Assembly: GCF_004210375.1 (NCBI RefSeq)
Contig: NC_134834.1
Span: forward strand, 13,873,857-13,937,856
Origin: Tachypleus tridentatus
Taxonomy: Eukaryota > Arthropoda > Merostomata > Xiphosura > Limulidae
DNA: 64,000 nt
Direction of reading: 5' to 3'
The notes under the pieces were generated by a model. It did no database searches. It was not told the DNA's origin and saw only the letters and a list, made by a program, of their open reading frames with translations. Below, piece after piece: positions 10,157 through 20,773 of this stretch (positions are counted from its first letter, which is position 1; each line of letters starts with the position of its first letter). The translations under genes were made by a program, and so were the position numbers.

Positions 10157-10589
10157 TCGAAGGAACAAAACAAACCTATGAATTAAATGAGTTTTGCTGT
10201 TAACAAGTCCTATTTAAAACTGTGTTGTTTGCCTACGCAGGTTTTGTTTTTAACGTACGATTATTCGAGATAGAATAAATAAATGCTTTTACGCGGTAGT
10301 TTGATTTGTAACAAACGCATTTATTGATTTATTTAAAGTGTGACTAAGTATTTATCAAGTGAATGTAAATTAAAACAGCAGTCCATTTTTAACTTGACTG
10401 ATTCACAGATCGTACAGCAGATCAGATTGCTATTCCAAGTTATCTCAGCTTCGTAAGGCTTAGCTACCTACGTATTTGTCTTTTTATGAAGAAACTACCA
10501 AGGTCACCTCTCACTGTCACCAATTTTGAGCTACTGACCAAAGAAAAAAAAACAAACGGTCGGTAGCATCATACCAATAACAATCTACA
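10157..10589. other. Intron sequence, no gene seen
   Basis: AT-rich, no open frame or repeat recognised. Confidence 0.6.
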
Positions 10590-10700
10590 CTCAGGGATTG
10601 GCTGTCACTCTTATAACGCACCCACAACTAAAAGTGCGGGGAACGTTCTGGGGTATCACATGGATTCGAACACAGCTCTAAAATTCTGATTTTCACCACT
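10590..10700 (-). mobile_element. SINE fragment with inverted B box
   Basis: GGCTGTCACTCTTATAACGC and AAAGTGCGGGGAACG followed by GGATTCGAACACAG. Related fragments occur at 5956 and 28640. Confidence 0.5.
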
Positions 10701-10799
10701 GTGACGAACTGTGCCCCAGAAAGTTTAAACACGTTACCCTCTGATGACAGTTCTCGCAATACACGGGTGGGAAGTTAACAATTAACAAAAGGTGTGATC

Positions 10800-11117
10800 A
10801 TATGATTACAATTTATAATCCAATAATGTAACAGACAAATGCAACGTTAAAACACATAATTACAGTTTCCAGCCAGTAAAATAACAAACAAGTACAGCTT
10901 TAAAACACTTAATTATATAGTCTTAAGCCAGTAATATAGCAGACAAGCACAACGTTAAACTACATAATTACAGTCTTAAGTAAAAAAATAACATACAATC
11001 ACAACATTAAAATACGCAATTACAGTTTTAAGCCAGTAATATAGCAGACAAGCACAACTTGAGTACACGTAATTAGTCTTAAACCAGTATACCAACAGAT
11101 AAGTACAAGATAACACA
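10800..11117. repeat. Degenerate tandem repeat of about 55-60 bp, split by a Tc1-like insertion
   Basis: Diverged units share 'CATAATTACAGTCTTAAGCC' and 'AGTAATATAGCAGACAAGC' at about 10860, 10915, 10970 and 11025. The same motifs resume at 12281-12355 beyond the transposon, so the element landed inside an already degenerate array. Confidence 0.8.
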
Positions 11118-11119
11118 TA

Positions 11120-12278
11120 TACCCTTCAAAAAAAGAAACGCAAAAGGGATATTTTTGTTATTTTAAAGAGAAATATATGTAATAACGTTACAAGCTCAGA
11201 GTATGTGATGTTACACGTGTTAAGGCACTGATTGTCAGACCAAAATCACAATGAAAGTTGTGCACTTTGAAAACGGAGAAAAACATCGGATTTTTTCGCC
11301 AAAACGCATTCGTGTCCAATAAATTTGTTTGAGAGATCTGCATGTTCTGCAAGTGCAACATGTGCAAAATCCCTATAAAAGTGACGGATTCTCGGATTCC
11401 ATAGCTCAGTGTTAAGACACCGACACGCAATACAGTTACGCCAAGACTGACTGAAGCACAACGCAACAACGCCATTGGTCGCTTGAAGCAGGCGAATCTC
11501 GATCAGATGTTGCCAGAGCTGTGAATGTCCACCCAAGCACCATTACAAGGCTATGGAATCATCACCAACAACATGGATCAACTTGTGACCGTCCACGATC
11601 TGGCAGACCTCGTGTGACCACGCCCGCACAAGATCACTACATCCGGTTACGTCACCTTCGACATAGGACCACCACTGCGACGTCTACTGCCTCAACCATA
11701 CCAGGGGTGCATAGGATTTCCGATCAGACCGTATGCAACCGTCGACGAGATTCTTAGGCCCCATGTGCAACCCATCATGGTGAACGTCAACGACGTTTTT
11801 CAACATGACAACGCCCGTCCTCACACAGCCCGACTCACCACTGTCTTCTTGAGACACTACAACATCAACGTTCTTCCCTGGCCCTCCAGATCACCAGATT
11901 TAAACCACATCGAACATCTTTGGGACGAGTTGGACCGACGTCTGCGACGGCGACAACCTCAACCGCAGACTCTACCTCAGCTTGCAGCAGCTTTGCAGGC
12001 TAAGTGGACAGCCATTCCACAGGATGTGATTCGTCATCTCATCGCTTCCATGGGCAGGAGATGCCAAGCAATTATTGATGCTCACGGGGGTCATACTCGT
12101 TATTGACGTTGAGTGACGTTAAACGTCAACTAGTAAGCATGGACTTCGCCTTTGGAGACTTTGGATGTTCAGCAGTGAATGTGCAAAGTTTCACACATGT
12201 CATACAGAACTACCCGGAATAAACTTGTTAACAATATGTCTCAAATTTTGCCTTTTGCGTTTCTTTTTTTGAAGAGTA
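11120..12278 (+). mobile_element. Tc1/mariner-superfamily DNA transposon, defective
   Basis: Terminal inverted repeats are visible: the left end reads TACCCTTCAAAAAAAGAAAC and the reverse complement of the right end reads TACTCTTCAAAAAAAGAAAC, both followed by GCAAAAGG. The element is bounded by TA on each side (11118-11119 and 12279-12280), the standard target duplication of this superfamily. It spans 1159 bases and contains a broken transposase gene. It is shorter than a full element because part of the transposase gene is missing. Confidence 0.95.
11429..12106 (+). pseudogene. Tc1-like transposase, frameshifted and internally deleted
   Basis: The N-terminal piece reads PRLTEAQRNNAIGR, then a frameshift near 11480 moves the reading to EAGESRSDVARAVNVHPSTI, a helix-turn-helix DNA-binding region, followed by GRPRVTT. 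The frame stops near 11757 after a third segment (IPGVHRISDQTVCNR). Reading resumes in another frame at 11765 with VNVNDVFQHDNARPHTA and PWPSRSPDLNHIEHLWDEL, the second and third catalytic regions of the DDE/D fold, and ends near 12106. The segment carrying the first catalytic aspartate is absent. Full transposases of this family are about 340 residues; only about 225 are represented here. There is no usable start codon in the expected place. It cannot encode an active enzyme; cross-mobilisation through the intact ends remains possible. Confidence 0.95.
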
Positions 12279-12355
12279 TATAATTACAGTCTAAAGTGAG
12301 TAAAATAACAGCCACTTTATTACACGTAATCTTAAGCCAGTAAAATAACAGCAAA

Positions 12356-12866
12356 AAACGACCTTGGACAGAAGGAGTGCTTTAGATCAGTTATTGTTTC
12401 TATTTGTATATATAACAACATTTAAGTTCTGTTATAAGACTATAACACTGACAGAACAACCAACAGAAGTCTTAAAACGGGAATAACTGGCTAGATTGAC
12501 AAATTTATAAATATTTACTGTTAGTACACAGAAAACTAATAAATAACGCACGTGATATAAGTATGGCTAGCAAAACAAATTATTAACTAAACAATTGTTT
12601 AGTTTTGTTTAACTATTTTCAAACTAAGGTTTTACACACCTGTCAAACTGATAAAGTGATACTGATCTACTACGTGAAGTGTATAAAAACTAAAGGAAAA
12701 GTCTCGAGTTTCTTGTTGAATCACACCATGATATATAATTTGAAATCATTCACTTATTCAGTTTAATAAATTATAATCTTACAAACAAGACTGTGAAATT
12801 TATAACGCATTTTTTAATTTCAAAATTGCACACAAAACACAAATTTAGGTGAAATCCGAAATGTAC
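12356..12866. other. Intron sequence, no gene seen
   Basis: AT-rich DNA after the tail of the degenerate repeat; nothing recognised. Confidence 0.6.
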
Positions 12867-13138
12867 GGGCCCTACATGGACAGATGGTTAAGGCACTTAA
12901 CTCGTAATCTGAGGATCCCGGATTCGAATCCCCGTCGCACCAAACATGCTCGTCCTTTCAGCTGTGGAGACGTTATGTGACGGCCAATCCCACTATTCTT
13001 TGGTAAAAGAGTAGCCCAAAAGTTGGCGGTGAGTGGTGATGACTAGCTGCCTTACCTCTAGTCTTACACTGCTAAATTAGGAACGGATACTGCAAATAGC
13101 CCTCGAGTTGCTTTGCGCGAAATTCAAAACAAACCGAA
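12867..13138 (+). mobile_element. tRNA-derived SINE (family 1), full length
   Basis: Head with GATGGTTAAGGCACTTAACT and B box GGATTCGAATCCCC, body, and tail ATTCAAAACAAACC. Confidence 0.9.
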
Positions 13139-14719
13139 CTGCACGTATGGGTTTGTCTTGTTGAAGAAATGATCCAGTATTAACAACTAAATAATCGTGT
13201 TTCTCATTTCGTTTTACGCAAAACTGATCATTCACTTTGGTTTTAATAAAAGTAACGTATAATAAAGCATCATTAATAGAAACAGTAACTAATTCAGTAA
13301 AAAAAAACTCTATATTTTGGTATTTTATTAAATTTATTTATTAAATTAAAATAAACGTTACAAAACTATTATATACATTTTTCTCCTTAGCTGAAAATTT
13401 AACATAAAGGTTAAAAAACATATACATATATTAAATGGCGGGAAAAGCCATTTAGCCTAATTTTGTTCGATGTAATATTCGAACGACACCATGCACTGTT
13501 TAATTTCTCTGTCTGTCACCTTTAAATATCTCGTCGCATTTAATACTATAATTATTATTTCAAAAGTATGAAAGAAAAACGTATTCGTGTTTAGTAAACA
13601 TAAAATAATAATAGTTATATCGCTATTAGTAAATTATATAAGTCCAATAATGTATCATTTATCGTCCACCCGTAAGAGAAAATTTGTGTCTATTGTTTAG
13701 TACAGTATTACCACACCTGCCGTTAGACATTTATTTGGTTGGAAGAGTTCTTGTGACTTTTCCACTCTGGTGGTAGAAAGTATCGTTTATTCCATTATCT
13801 CGAAAGTCTACGAGAACAAACGAGAGCGAACAGTTGTATACACAAAATCGACGTTTCGGGGTTTGACGAATCCAGCAAACAGTTCGTCTCATCATAACAT
13901 ATCTTTTTTTCTTTAATTTGATGTTTTTTAGGATGGTTATAGTAAATTTATTACTTTATTTCGGTTATGATTATTATTATTAATAAACCCAACTGGAATT
14001 AAGTTTCCATTTCTTATCGTATGTTTATCTTCAACGGTTCATTAAACATGAGAACGGCTAACGTTAAACATATGGGACAAAGTGACTGTTATAGTTTCGT
14101 AAGATGACCATATGTTTTAATGTTTTTCCTGTTTATTTTAAACGATAACAAATATCCGATAGCCTTAGTTCTTAACTTAAACTTTTATGACTCCAATTCA
14201 AGAATCTAGACCTTCGAATTTCTAGGAATATTGGAATATACAGGTTTTAAAACAAATTTAAACCTACAATAACAAGTACAGTGTGTGATATCACACTGAC
14301 ACAATGATAACAAACGTTGTAAATCGTCTCTAAGATGCATTCTTGAAACAGTCAAAACTGTATTAAAAATGTATTCGATTTCTGTATAGTCACAAACTAA
14401 CTTAACATACCTTTCTTTAAAAATTGAAAATGTTTAACAGAACTATCATTAGAATAACCCTTTCAGTGGTTACAAGAAACTACACATTTCGTTCTCGAGG
14501 CTTTAGTTCGGATGCACGAGCTTTGAGTAAATTTGTTGATTTAATGAAGGCTTAGTGATATGCGTGTGGTTATGTTAACTGCCTCTGAATGGTACATAAA
14601 CGTCGAACGTTTTATTTTATTAACAAGAGTGAAAATTTAACTTAAACGTTTTTTTTTATTGTGAATTATGGACGATCTTTATACTTTTTTAATATTTGAA
14701 TAAATTAAAACATGATTAT
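13139..14719. other. Long AT-rich intron stretch, no gene seen
   Basis: About 1.6 kb inside the intron between the pore exon and the S1 exon at 16814. I found no coding frame, SINE or tandem array. Short homopolymer and TA-rich runs only. Confidence 0.65.
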
Positions 14720-14727
14720 CTCATCAG

Positions 14728-15180
14728 CAGGGGCGTAGATTTTTTAGACCCGATGGGGGGATGATTTTTGCAACCACTTATATGGACTGTTCAATTTACA
14801 AATTGTTAATCTCTGATTACGTGAACCTGAAAGCTGTAAACATGCAGTCACAGAGTAATCTTGTTGCCACGATACTTGCATGTATACTTAGGCCTACTGA
14901 CTGATACTTACGAACTATCGCTTAGATCGAAAAGCTTAGAAGCACGTCTATATTAAAGATGTACATTTCGGCTACTGAAAAAGCCTACATCTAGGCCTAA
15001 TTATGTAATTCGATTGGTAAGAACACGAGAATCACAAGAACAAACACACAATTTGTAGGCCTGTGATGCAATAAAACAATTCAACGGACCAAATTGTAGG
15101 GGGAATAATTGTATGCGCCATATCCCCAACCTAAAATGAAGGGGGGTGTATATCCCCATCCCCCAGAATCAACGCGCCTG
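14728..15180. mobile_element. Non-autonomous hAT-like DNA transposon (MITE)
   Basis: The left end begins CAGGGGCGTAGATTTTTTAG. The right end, reverse-complemented, begins CAGGCGCGTTGATTCTGGGG, so the termini are imperfect inverted repeats of the CAGGGGCGTA type. Outside them lie the 8-base words CTCATCAG (14720-14727) and CTAATCAG (15181-15188), one mismatch apart. An 8-base target duplication is the hAT signature. The 453-base interior has no transposase frame. Confidence 0.85.
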
Positions 15181-15379
15181 CTAATCAGTGAAGATGCACT
15201 GTAACCATTTAGTTTACACTTCCTAGTTGCTATGCACTGTTTTTCATGAGCATGTTTTCTTGGTGCTTTTAATCAGAATGTTTCAGTAATACTTCTGAGT
15301 TATTTTAAAATTTAAATTTTACTTCTGTTAACGACATTATAGTCGCCTATAAAGGGCCAACCAGATAAATGGTCTAATT

Positions 15380-15590
15380 GTTTTGGAAATTCGGGCAAAG
15401 CTTTACAAGGGCTGTTTGTGCTAGCTGTATCTAATTTGGAACTGATACACCAGAAGTTAGGCAGTTTAGACAACGGCACCCACCGTAGCCTGTTGAAATA
15501 CTAATCGAATAGCGGGATTTGACTGTTGATTTTATAATGCATCTGCGGCCTCAAAGGCGGAGCCTCGAATTCACCGTCCAGCACACTGTT
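15380..15590 (-). mobile_element. Diverged SINE fragment
   Basis: GAAATTCGGGCAAAGCTTTA and AGGGCTGTTTGTGCTAGC echo the family-1 tail and body in reverse orientation. The head side (GGAGCCTCGAATTCACCGTC) is poorly kept. Confidence 0.5.
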
Positions 15591-16486
15591 CTCAAGAACA
15601 TTCCTGGCTCTCACAACAATTAGATCTGAATATCTGAATCATAAATTCTGTATTTCGTTTATGTATAGGGAAAAACTACACAGACGTATAACGTTTCTGA
15701 GTAAATATATCAAATCATGTCCAAACTTATGGATCTCTGAGGTATAAATTCTATACTTCAGTGATTTCAAAAATAAAAGTAATCTGATTCGTAATAAATC
15801 AGAGTGTAGGCCAGAAAAAAAAAGGTTTACCCTGTTTTTTAAATAAAATAAAAACACATCATTTATAAATGTAAAAAAACCGAAAAAACAGCAATAATAA
15901 GACAGTTTTTCATAAATTAGTGACACCTATTGTATTCACGAAGACTAGAAATTTTCAGTAATTTTTAGAAGTGAGATTTTAATGTAAATGCAAAAACAGT
16001 TAATCTTTGACATGCTGAATGATTTGTTGATCGAGTCACTAAGTTTAAGTATTTTTGTCAGCTAAGCTAGTCAGGTTAGTTATAAATCACTGCAAAGCGT
16101 TATGGTATATTAGCCGGCAGCACTTTTGGAGTTTGTGTTAAAAATATATATTTATGAAATTAGGCCTACATACAAACTTGGTTATACCAAACTTTTATTA
16201 AAGAAATAAATTAATTTGTTATCTCTACGTGTACTGTACCTCGGATTATTTTTATCATATAATTCAAAAGAATTCGCCCAAAAATTGAAAAAAATGTTAC
16301 AATAATACTCATTGAAGTACACAAGACACATCAATGCATTTAAAATTATAATCCTGCCAGTCGTAAATTGTAAATAATATTTAGAAATATTTGAAATTTG
16401 TTTCTTCTGGATTAAAATGTGGGAGATATTTCCGGATACTTAAAAATTATCTTCAAGGGATTGAAACGTGGATGATATTTAAAGAT
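15591..16486. other. Intron sequence, no gene seen
   Basis: AT-rich. A 95-codon minus-strand open frame at 15639-15926 is low-complexity and has no family character. Confidence 0.6.
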
Positions 16487-16648
16487 GTTATATGCTACTG
16501 GAGTGTAGCTAATAATTCAAAATGTTCACAACATATAAAATGCCACAGCAGACTTACAACGTTATATGTTATATGTTACTGGAGTGTAGCTAATAATTCA
16601 AAATGTTCACAACATATAAAATGCCACAGCAGACTTACAACGTTGGAA
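16487..16648. repeat. Direct duplication of 81 bp
   Basis: Two adjacent copies starting GTTATATG at 16487 and 16568 and ending CAGCAGACTTACAACGTT. They differ at one base in the shared part. The duplicated text is the head side of the SINE that follows, so the duplication arose within that SINE. Confidence 0.9.
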
Positions 16649-16730
16649 ACCGAGTTTCGATACCCGTGGTAGGCAGAGCCCGGAAAGCCCATTGGGTAGC
16701 TTTGTGTTTAAATACAAACAAACAAACTGA
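16620..16730 (+). mobile_element. tRNA-derived SINE (family 3)
   Basis: CACAGCAGACTTACAACGTT head side, B box GTTTCGATACCC, tail AGCCCATTGGGTAGCTTTGT and a (AAAC)n end. The first part was duplicated (16487-16648). Confidence 0.75.
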
Positions 16731-16813
16731 AATGTAGACGAGACATTTCGTGATATCAATAGAACACCTACTTTTCACCGTCTGAAACGTGGTTAACATG
16801 AAAAGTTACTTAC

Positions 16814-16970
16814 ATTCCACTGAAATGGAAGGACAATCACCCATGCTCGACTCATTTCCGACGGGGCACGAGTAATGAACGTTGTTCGATCAAAGCAGTA
16901 AGCAAAGCTAAAGTCAACGGCGGTTTCTTTTCAAGGAAATCGTCATTCCACCCATGGCAATGTCAACTTC
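16814..16970 (-). pseudogene. Ionotropic receptor exon: S1 ligand lobe, with one-base frameshift
   Basis: Exon between acceptor AACTGTAG and a consensus donor AAT|GTAAGT. It begins EVDIAMGGMTISLKR, and after one surplus base the next frame continues TAVDFSFAYCFDRTTFITRA and PSEMSRAWVIVLPFQWN. These are the 'D-x-A-x-GGMTIT-x-x-R-x-x-VDFS-x-P' and 'PF-x-x-x-W' segments of the S1 lobe of glutamate receptors. The exon is 157 bases. Both flanking exons require a multiple of three (phase 0 in, phase 0 out), so 156 was the ancestral length. The surplus base lies in the minus-strand run TTGAAAAGAAACC, close to 16922-16931. In the present sequence the frame hits a stop two codons later. This is either a null mutation or a consensus error next to a short A-run. 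Confidence 0.9.
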
Positions 16971-17414
16971 CTACAGTTATGGTAAACGGAATAAAATGTC
17001 TTAGCTTTTGTAAAACTCGTGTGATATTTCTTAGAGAAATAATTTACTTTATTTTTTCATGTAAATTACTCCTATATATTCAATCCAACACATTTTCAAA
17101 CGTTATTTGAGCCGTACTTTGAAGTTGAGGTGTATATACATGAAAATATCATTAAGAAGTTTTAAATAGGTAAAGAATCAGTATATGAAGAAAAATACCC
17201 CCTTTATTTCAAAAACAAAACATTTTATATCTGTTCTAGGGTTTATTCGAAGTACATAAGCCAATTATCAGAAATCAAAATGGTTTATATTATATTTTAA
17301 ATAGAATTATACATGATGCCAAAAACCTTTTAGATCAACGGAACAAGAATATCAGTTTTTAATTCTAAATTCAGAAGTTCTGTATTAATATGCAAATAAA
17401 CTTTGTATTTATTT
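16971..17414. other. Intron sequence, no gene seen
   Basis: AT-rich, featureless stretch directly 5' (on the minus strand) of the S1 exon. Confidence 0.6.
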
Positions 17415-17546
17415 CTAAAATGCTCCCTAGTGGCACAGCAGAATATATGCGGACTTATACCGATAGAAAGCGATTTTCGATAGCCGTGGTGGGCAGGACG
17501 CAGATAAACTTTTTTTGGCTTTGTGCTTAATAAACAACAACAGCTT
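17415..17546 (+). mobile_element. tRNA-derived SINE (family 3)
   Basis: CCTAGTGGCACAGCAGAATA head, diverged B box TTTTCGATAGCCG, tail GGCTTTGTGCTTAATAAACA. Confidence 0.75.
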
Positions 17547-17798
17547 ATTTTTTAAACAGAAGTAACCCAAAATTATGAGTTATTTGAAACAATTTCAATT
17601 TATTTCAGAACTCTATGTTAAATGTAATGAAATACGTTTAAACTTGTGTATTGGACCCTTAACTATAGATGGTGAGCAATACGAAATTCTCATATACTTT
17701 AGTTTCTTTCGTTGGAATGTTTTGTGGTAGTTTGAGCGATTAAAAGTTTGTTAAAAATGTTTTAAAATCTGAAGTTAGAGAGTTTACTGCAGTGCCGT

Positions 17799-18056
17799 GA
17801 TTGGCGAAGCTACGCGACGGCTATCTGCGCTAGCCGTCCCTAAATTAGCAGTGTAGAACTAGAGGGAAGGCAGCTAGTCATCACCACCCATCGCCAACTC
17901 TTGGGCTACTCTTTTAATAACGAATAGTGGGATTGGCCGTACCATTATAACGCTCTCATGGTTGAAAGAACGAGCATGTTTGGTTCGACGGGGATTTGAA
18001 CCCGCGCCCATTAGGTTACGAGTCGAACACTTTAACTCACCTGGCCATGCCAGGCC
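17799..18056 (-). mobile_element. tRNA-derived SINE (family 1)
   Basis: Reverse copy from GCGAAGCTACGCGACGGC to CACCTGGCCATGCCAGGCC. The inverted B box is GGGATTTGAACCCG. The tail end is shortened. Confidence 0.9.
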
Positions 18057-18187
18057 ATGTTGAGTTCGATCAAGGGTTATAACCAATCAAAGTAAACAGA
18101 AAAATCGGTGTCTCAGAATGAGACCATTCAGCGAAACGACCCTGAAATAAGGCTTAAGTGCAAGCTTTATTTTTGAAAGAAAAGTGT

Positions 18188-18304
18188 GTGTATTTTCTTA
18201 AAGCAAAGTTACATTGGGCTATCTGGTGAGTCCACCGAGGGGAATCGAACTCCTGATTTTAGCGTTGTAAATCCCTATACTTACCGCTGCACCAGCGGGG
18301 GACA
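18188..18304 (-). mobile_element. tRNA-derived SINE (family 2)
   Basis: Reverse copy: TTTCTTAAAGCAAAGTTACA tail side, inverted B box GGGGAATCGAACTCC, and head end ACCGCTGCACCAGCGGGGG, which itself can fold as the acceptor-side arm. Confidence 0.8.
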
Positions 18305-18350
18305 TTGGAAGGAAAGGAACGGGTAGTTTGAAAAATGATCTCGCGACAGT

Positions 18351-18399
18351 AATATGTTAACTAACATATTAACTGGTATATCTAGTAGATATACCAGTT
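18351..18399. repeat. Two adjacent perfect palindromes
   Basis: 18351-18370 reads AATATGTTA-AC-TAACATATT (9-base arms). Immediately after, 18371-18399 has arms AACTGGTATATCT and AGATATACCAGTT (13 bases) around AGT. Both are perfect. Confidence 0.95.
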
Positions 18400-19755
18400 C
18401 ATAGCGATTTTTGTTGGTAAAACAAAATAGAGACTAACGTATTTTACCGAAGTTGGTTGCAATAAAAGAGTAAATATCACATGCTTGTATTAACGCTTAC
18501 TTCCTTTCAAAGTAATTTTGGAATTATTGAAAATTCCCCAATTATAGATACAAATAGAGTAGTTACAAAGTTTGAAAGGTCGTGGTCTCTAAACAACGCT
18601 TAAAAACTATCTATTTTTTATTTTTATTTCATACATGAGGATCGTGTTACTTGATTATGCCAAAACGAGTGATAAATAATAATATATTTTTAAAAAACAG
18701 ATAAATACTTGTAGGCCTAACATGAAAATTAGGTAACTAATCATAATCAATATGTCAACTGGTAGTAGACTCTTTCGATCGATTGACATTAATACTTCCT
18801 TGAAAGGTAAAGGCAAAACGCCTACTGTCGAAAGTAAGATCGAAAATTAATTTAACGTTTCTATATATTTCGAGAATAAATACGAAACATTCCAAATTAG
18901 CAAAGTCCAAACTGCTCCTTACACCCAGAGAAGCAGCTGGGGAAATCGAACTACCACACCGATATTCTAAACAACTTTAAAAGTTTCACTCTTCTAATGT
19001 TTTCCTTTGAAAAACAAACGTTTGATTTCATGTACATCACTTTAACTTTAACTTTGACAATGAAAGTTTGACAACAAAGTCAATGAAAAGGAGTCCACAT
19101 TCTTTTGGGAAAACGACACTCTATCCTATTGCGTAGTGGTAGCTGCGCCTTGTTTACACATTGCAGAGTAACTGTATTATTTTCCTAACCACTATATATT
19201 TATTTTTATGATTAAAGCTGTTGTTATTAAAAACATTGGTTTAAAGCATGAACCCGAATACGATTTGTAGTAGACACCAAATTAACGCACTATTTTACTG
19301 AAATGCCTAAAACAAACATATTTTATTTTATTATTTTATGTGTTTTAAACAGATATTTTTCGAGACATATTACATTTAATATCTTGCTTCTTCGTTATGG
19401 CTGTTATCAAAACAAACTTGTAATGTTACAGTTTGTTAAATAGAGGGAACTGCGGGACATAATGAAAACGTTAAGATAAGCCTAAAAAGTTTTAATATTT
19501 GATATAAGGTTTTCTATATGAAGTTTATTATTTTTGTTGATTTAATTTAATTATAAATATATAAGTAATTATTGGTATTATTATTGTTAAAGCATTAAAA
19601 CCTTTTACGTTTGAGCGACTCGTAATTATTATGTATGGTATTTTGATTTATTTTTTTAATCAGAGACTTTTTATATCCGTTTTTCCCCAGTGACGCTAGA
19701 CCTGATTCAATCAAAGAACTTGTATTTTAGTTCGAGATTAACAAACTTTGCAGAG
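18400..19755. other. AT-rich intron stretch, no gene seen
   Basis: About 1.35 kb with no coding frame, SINE or tandem array that I could recognise on either strand. Confidence 0.6.
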
Positions 19756-19831
19756 ATGGCCCAATACATCCTGGTTATTACCGTCGTGGTTTTGGGTTGG
19801 TGTGTGTGGTACATGATGATTTATCCTAAAT
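19756..19831 (+). CDS. Possible first exon of an unknown plus-strand gene (N-terminal membrane helix)
   Basis: An ATG at 19756 opens 25 codons, MAQYILVITVVVLGWCVWYM then MIYPK, followed by a consensus donor (AAAT|GTGAGT). The peptide is one hydrophobic helix with a short polar start, as in a signal anchor or leader. Ignoring the donor, the frame stops at 19867-19869. I do not recognise a family and found no second exon. It is on the opposite strand to, and inside an intron of, the receptor gene. The composition is less AT-rich than its surroundings, which is the main reason to list it. Confidence 0.25.
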
Positions 19832-20218
19832 GTGAGTGTACTTTTACAACAGACAATCTGTTTGTTTAGTAAACTCGAGTAATTGAAACTGAAATTTGAT
19901 AATAATTTAGATGCTAACGAAATCTGAACGTCAATCGACTTCCAGTACTGGCTTCGTATTTTTACTGAAGTTCAACTGACCATTAGCGGTCGCCATTACC
20001 ATCAAGTAATGTATCGAGCAATGTTTTATTTTTCAGAACATAATGTTGAGTTTACATGGTGAACGCTTTATTCGAACATAGGGAAGAAAAGTTTTCATCA
20101 GTTCTTTTCTCATCCTGTTTTTCATACGGGTATGTCAACATTTGAAAATTCAATTTTGTGTTATCTACCGTACGTTATTAGTGGTTATCTAAATCTAATA
20201 AGTTAGATTATGCTTGTA

Positions 20219-20333
20219 CCCCGCTAGTGCAGTGGTACGTCTACGGATTTACAAAGCTAAAATAAGCGGTTCGATTCCCCTCGGTGAGCTCAACAGATAG
20301 CCCGATGTGGTTTTTCTATAAGAAAAAACACGC
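20219..20333 (+). mobile_element. tRNA-derived SINE (family 2), good copy
   Basis: Head CCCCGCTAGTGCAGTGGTA with A box, B box CGGTTCGATTCCCC, tail AGCCCGATGTGG then AAAAAACACGC. Best representative of family 2 in the window. Confidence 0.85.
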
Positions 20334-20737
20334 AGATTATTCTCCGACGGCCATTATTGCGCAACTTTGCGTTAAAACAAGTAAATAAAATCCAAAAACT
20401 GAAATGGCAGTTCACAGGTTGCCGAAATATTTTAGTCATTAAAACGATCAAATGTCTGCTGAACACAGTCAGTTTAAGGTAGAATACTTGGAAAAGTAAA
20501 GGATGCAAATAAAAGTAAAAAACAACATCTAAAATCAATATTGGTTTTATTTTTAATGTCCTTCAGCAATGTTTTGGGCTAAAACAAGTATTTTTAAAAC
20601 ATAAAAACTCGATTACGAATAGTCAATACGAATACGAAAGTCAACTGTAATCGAAGCTGGGTGGATAATTTTTCACAGAACAATTACTTAGTAACTTATA
20701 GAGCATTTAAAGTCTTTATTGAACTTAAGGGTACGAG
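20334..20737. other. Intron sequence, no gene seen
   Basis: AT-rich; an 82-codon minus-strand frame here has no recognisable character. Confidence 0.6.
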
Positions 20738-20773
20738 TATATATATATATGTATATATGTGTGTGTGTGTGTA
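20738..20773. repeat. Microsatellite (TA)n/(TG)n
   Basis: A TA-dinucleotide run merging into a TG run, about 35 bases. Confidence 0.9.
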
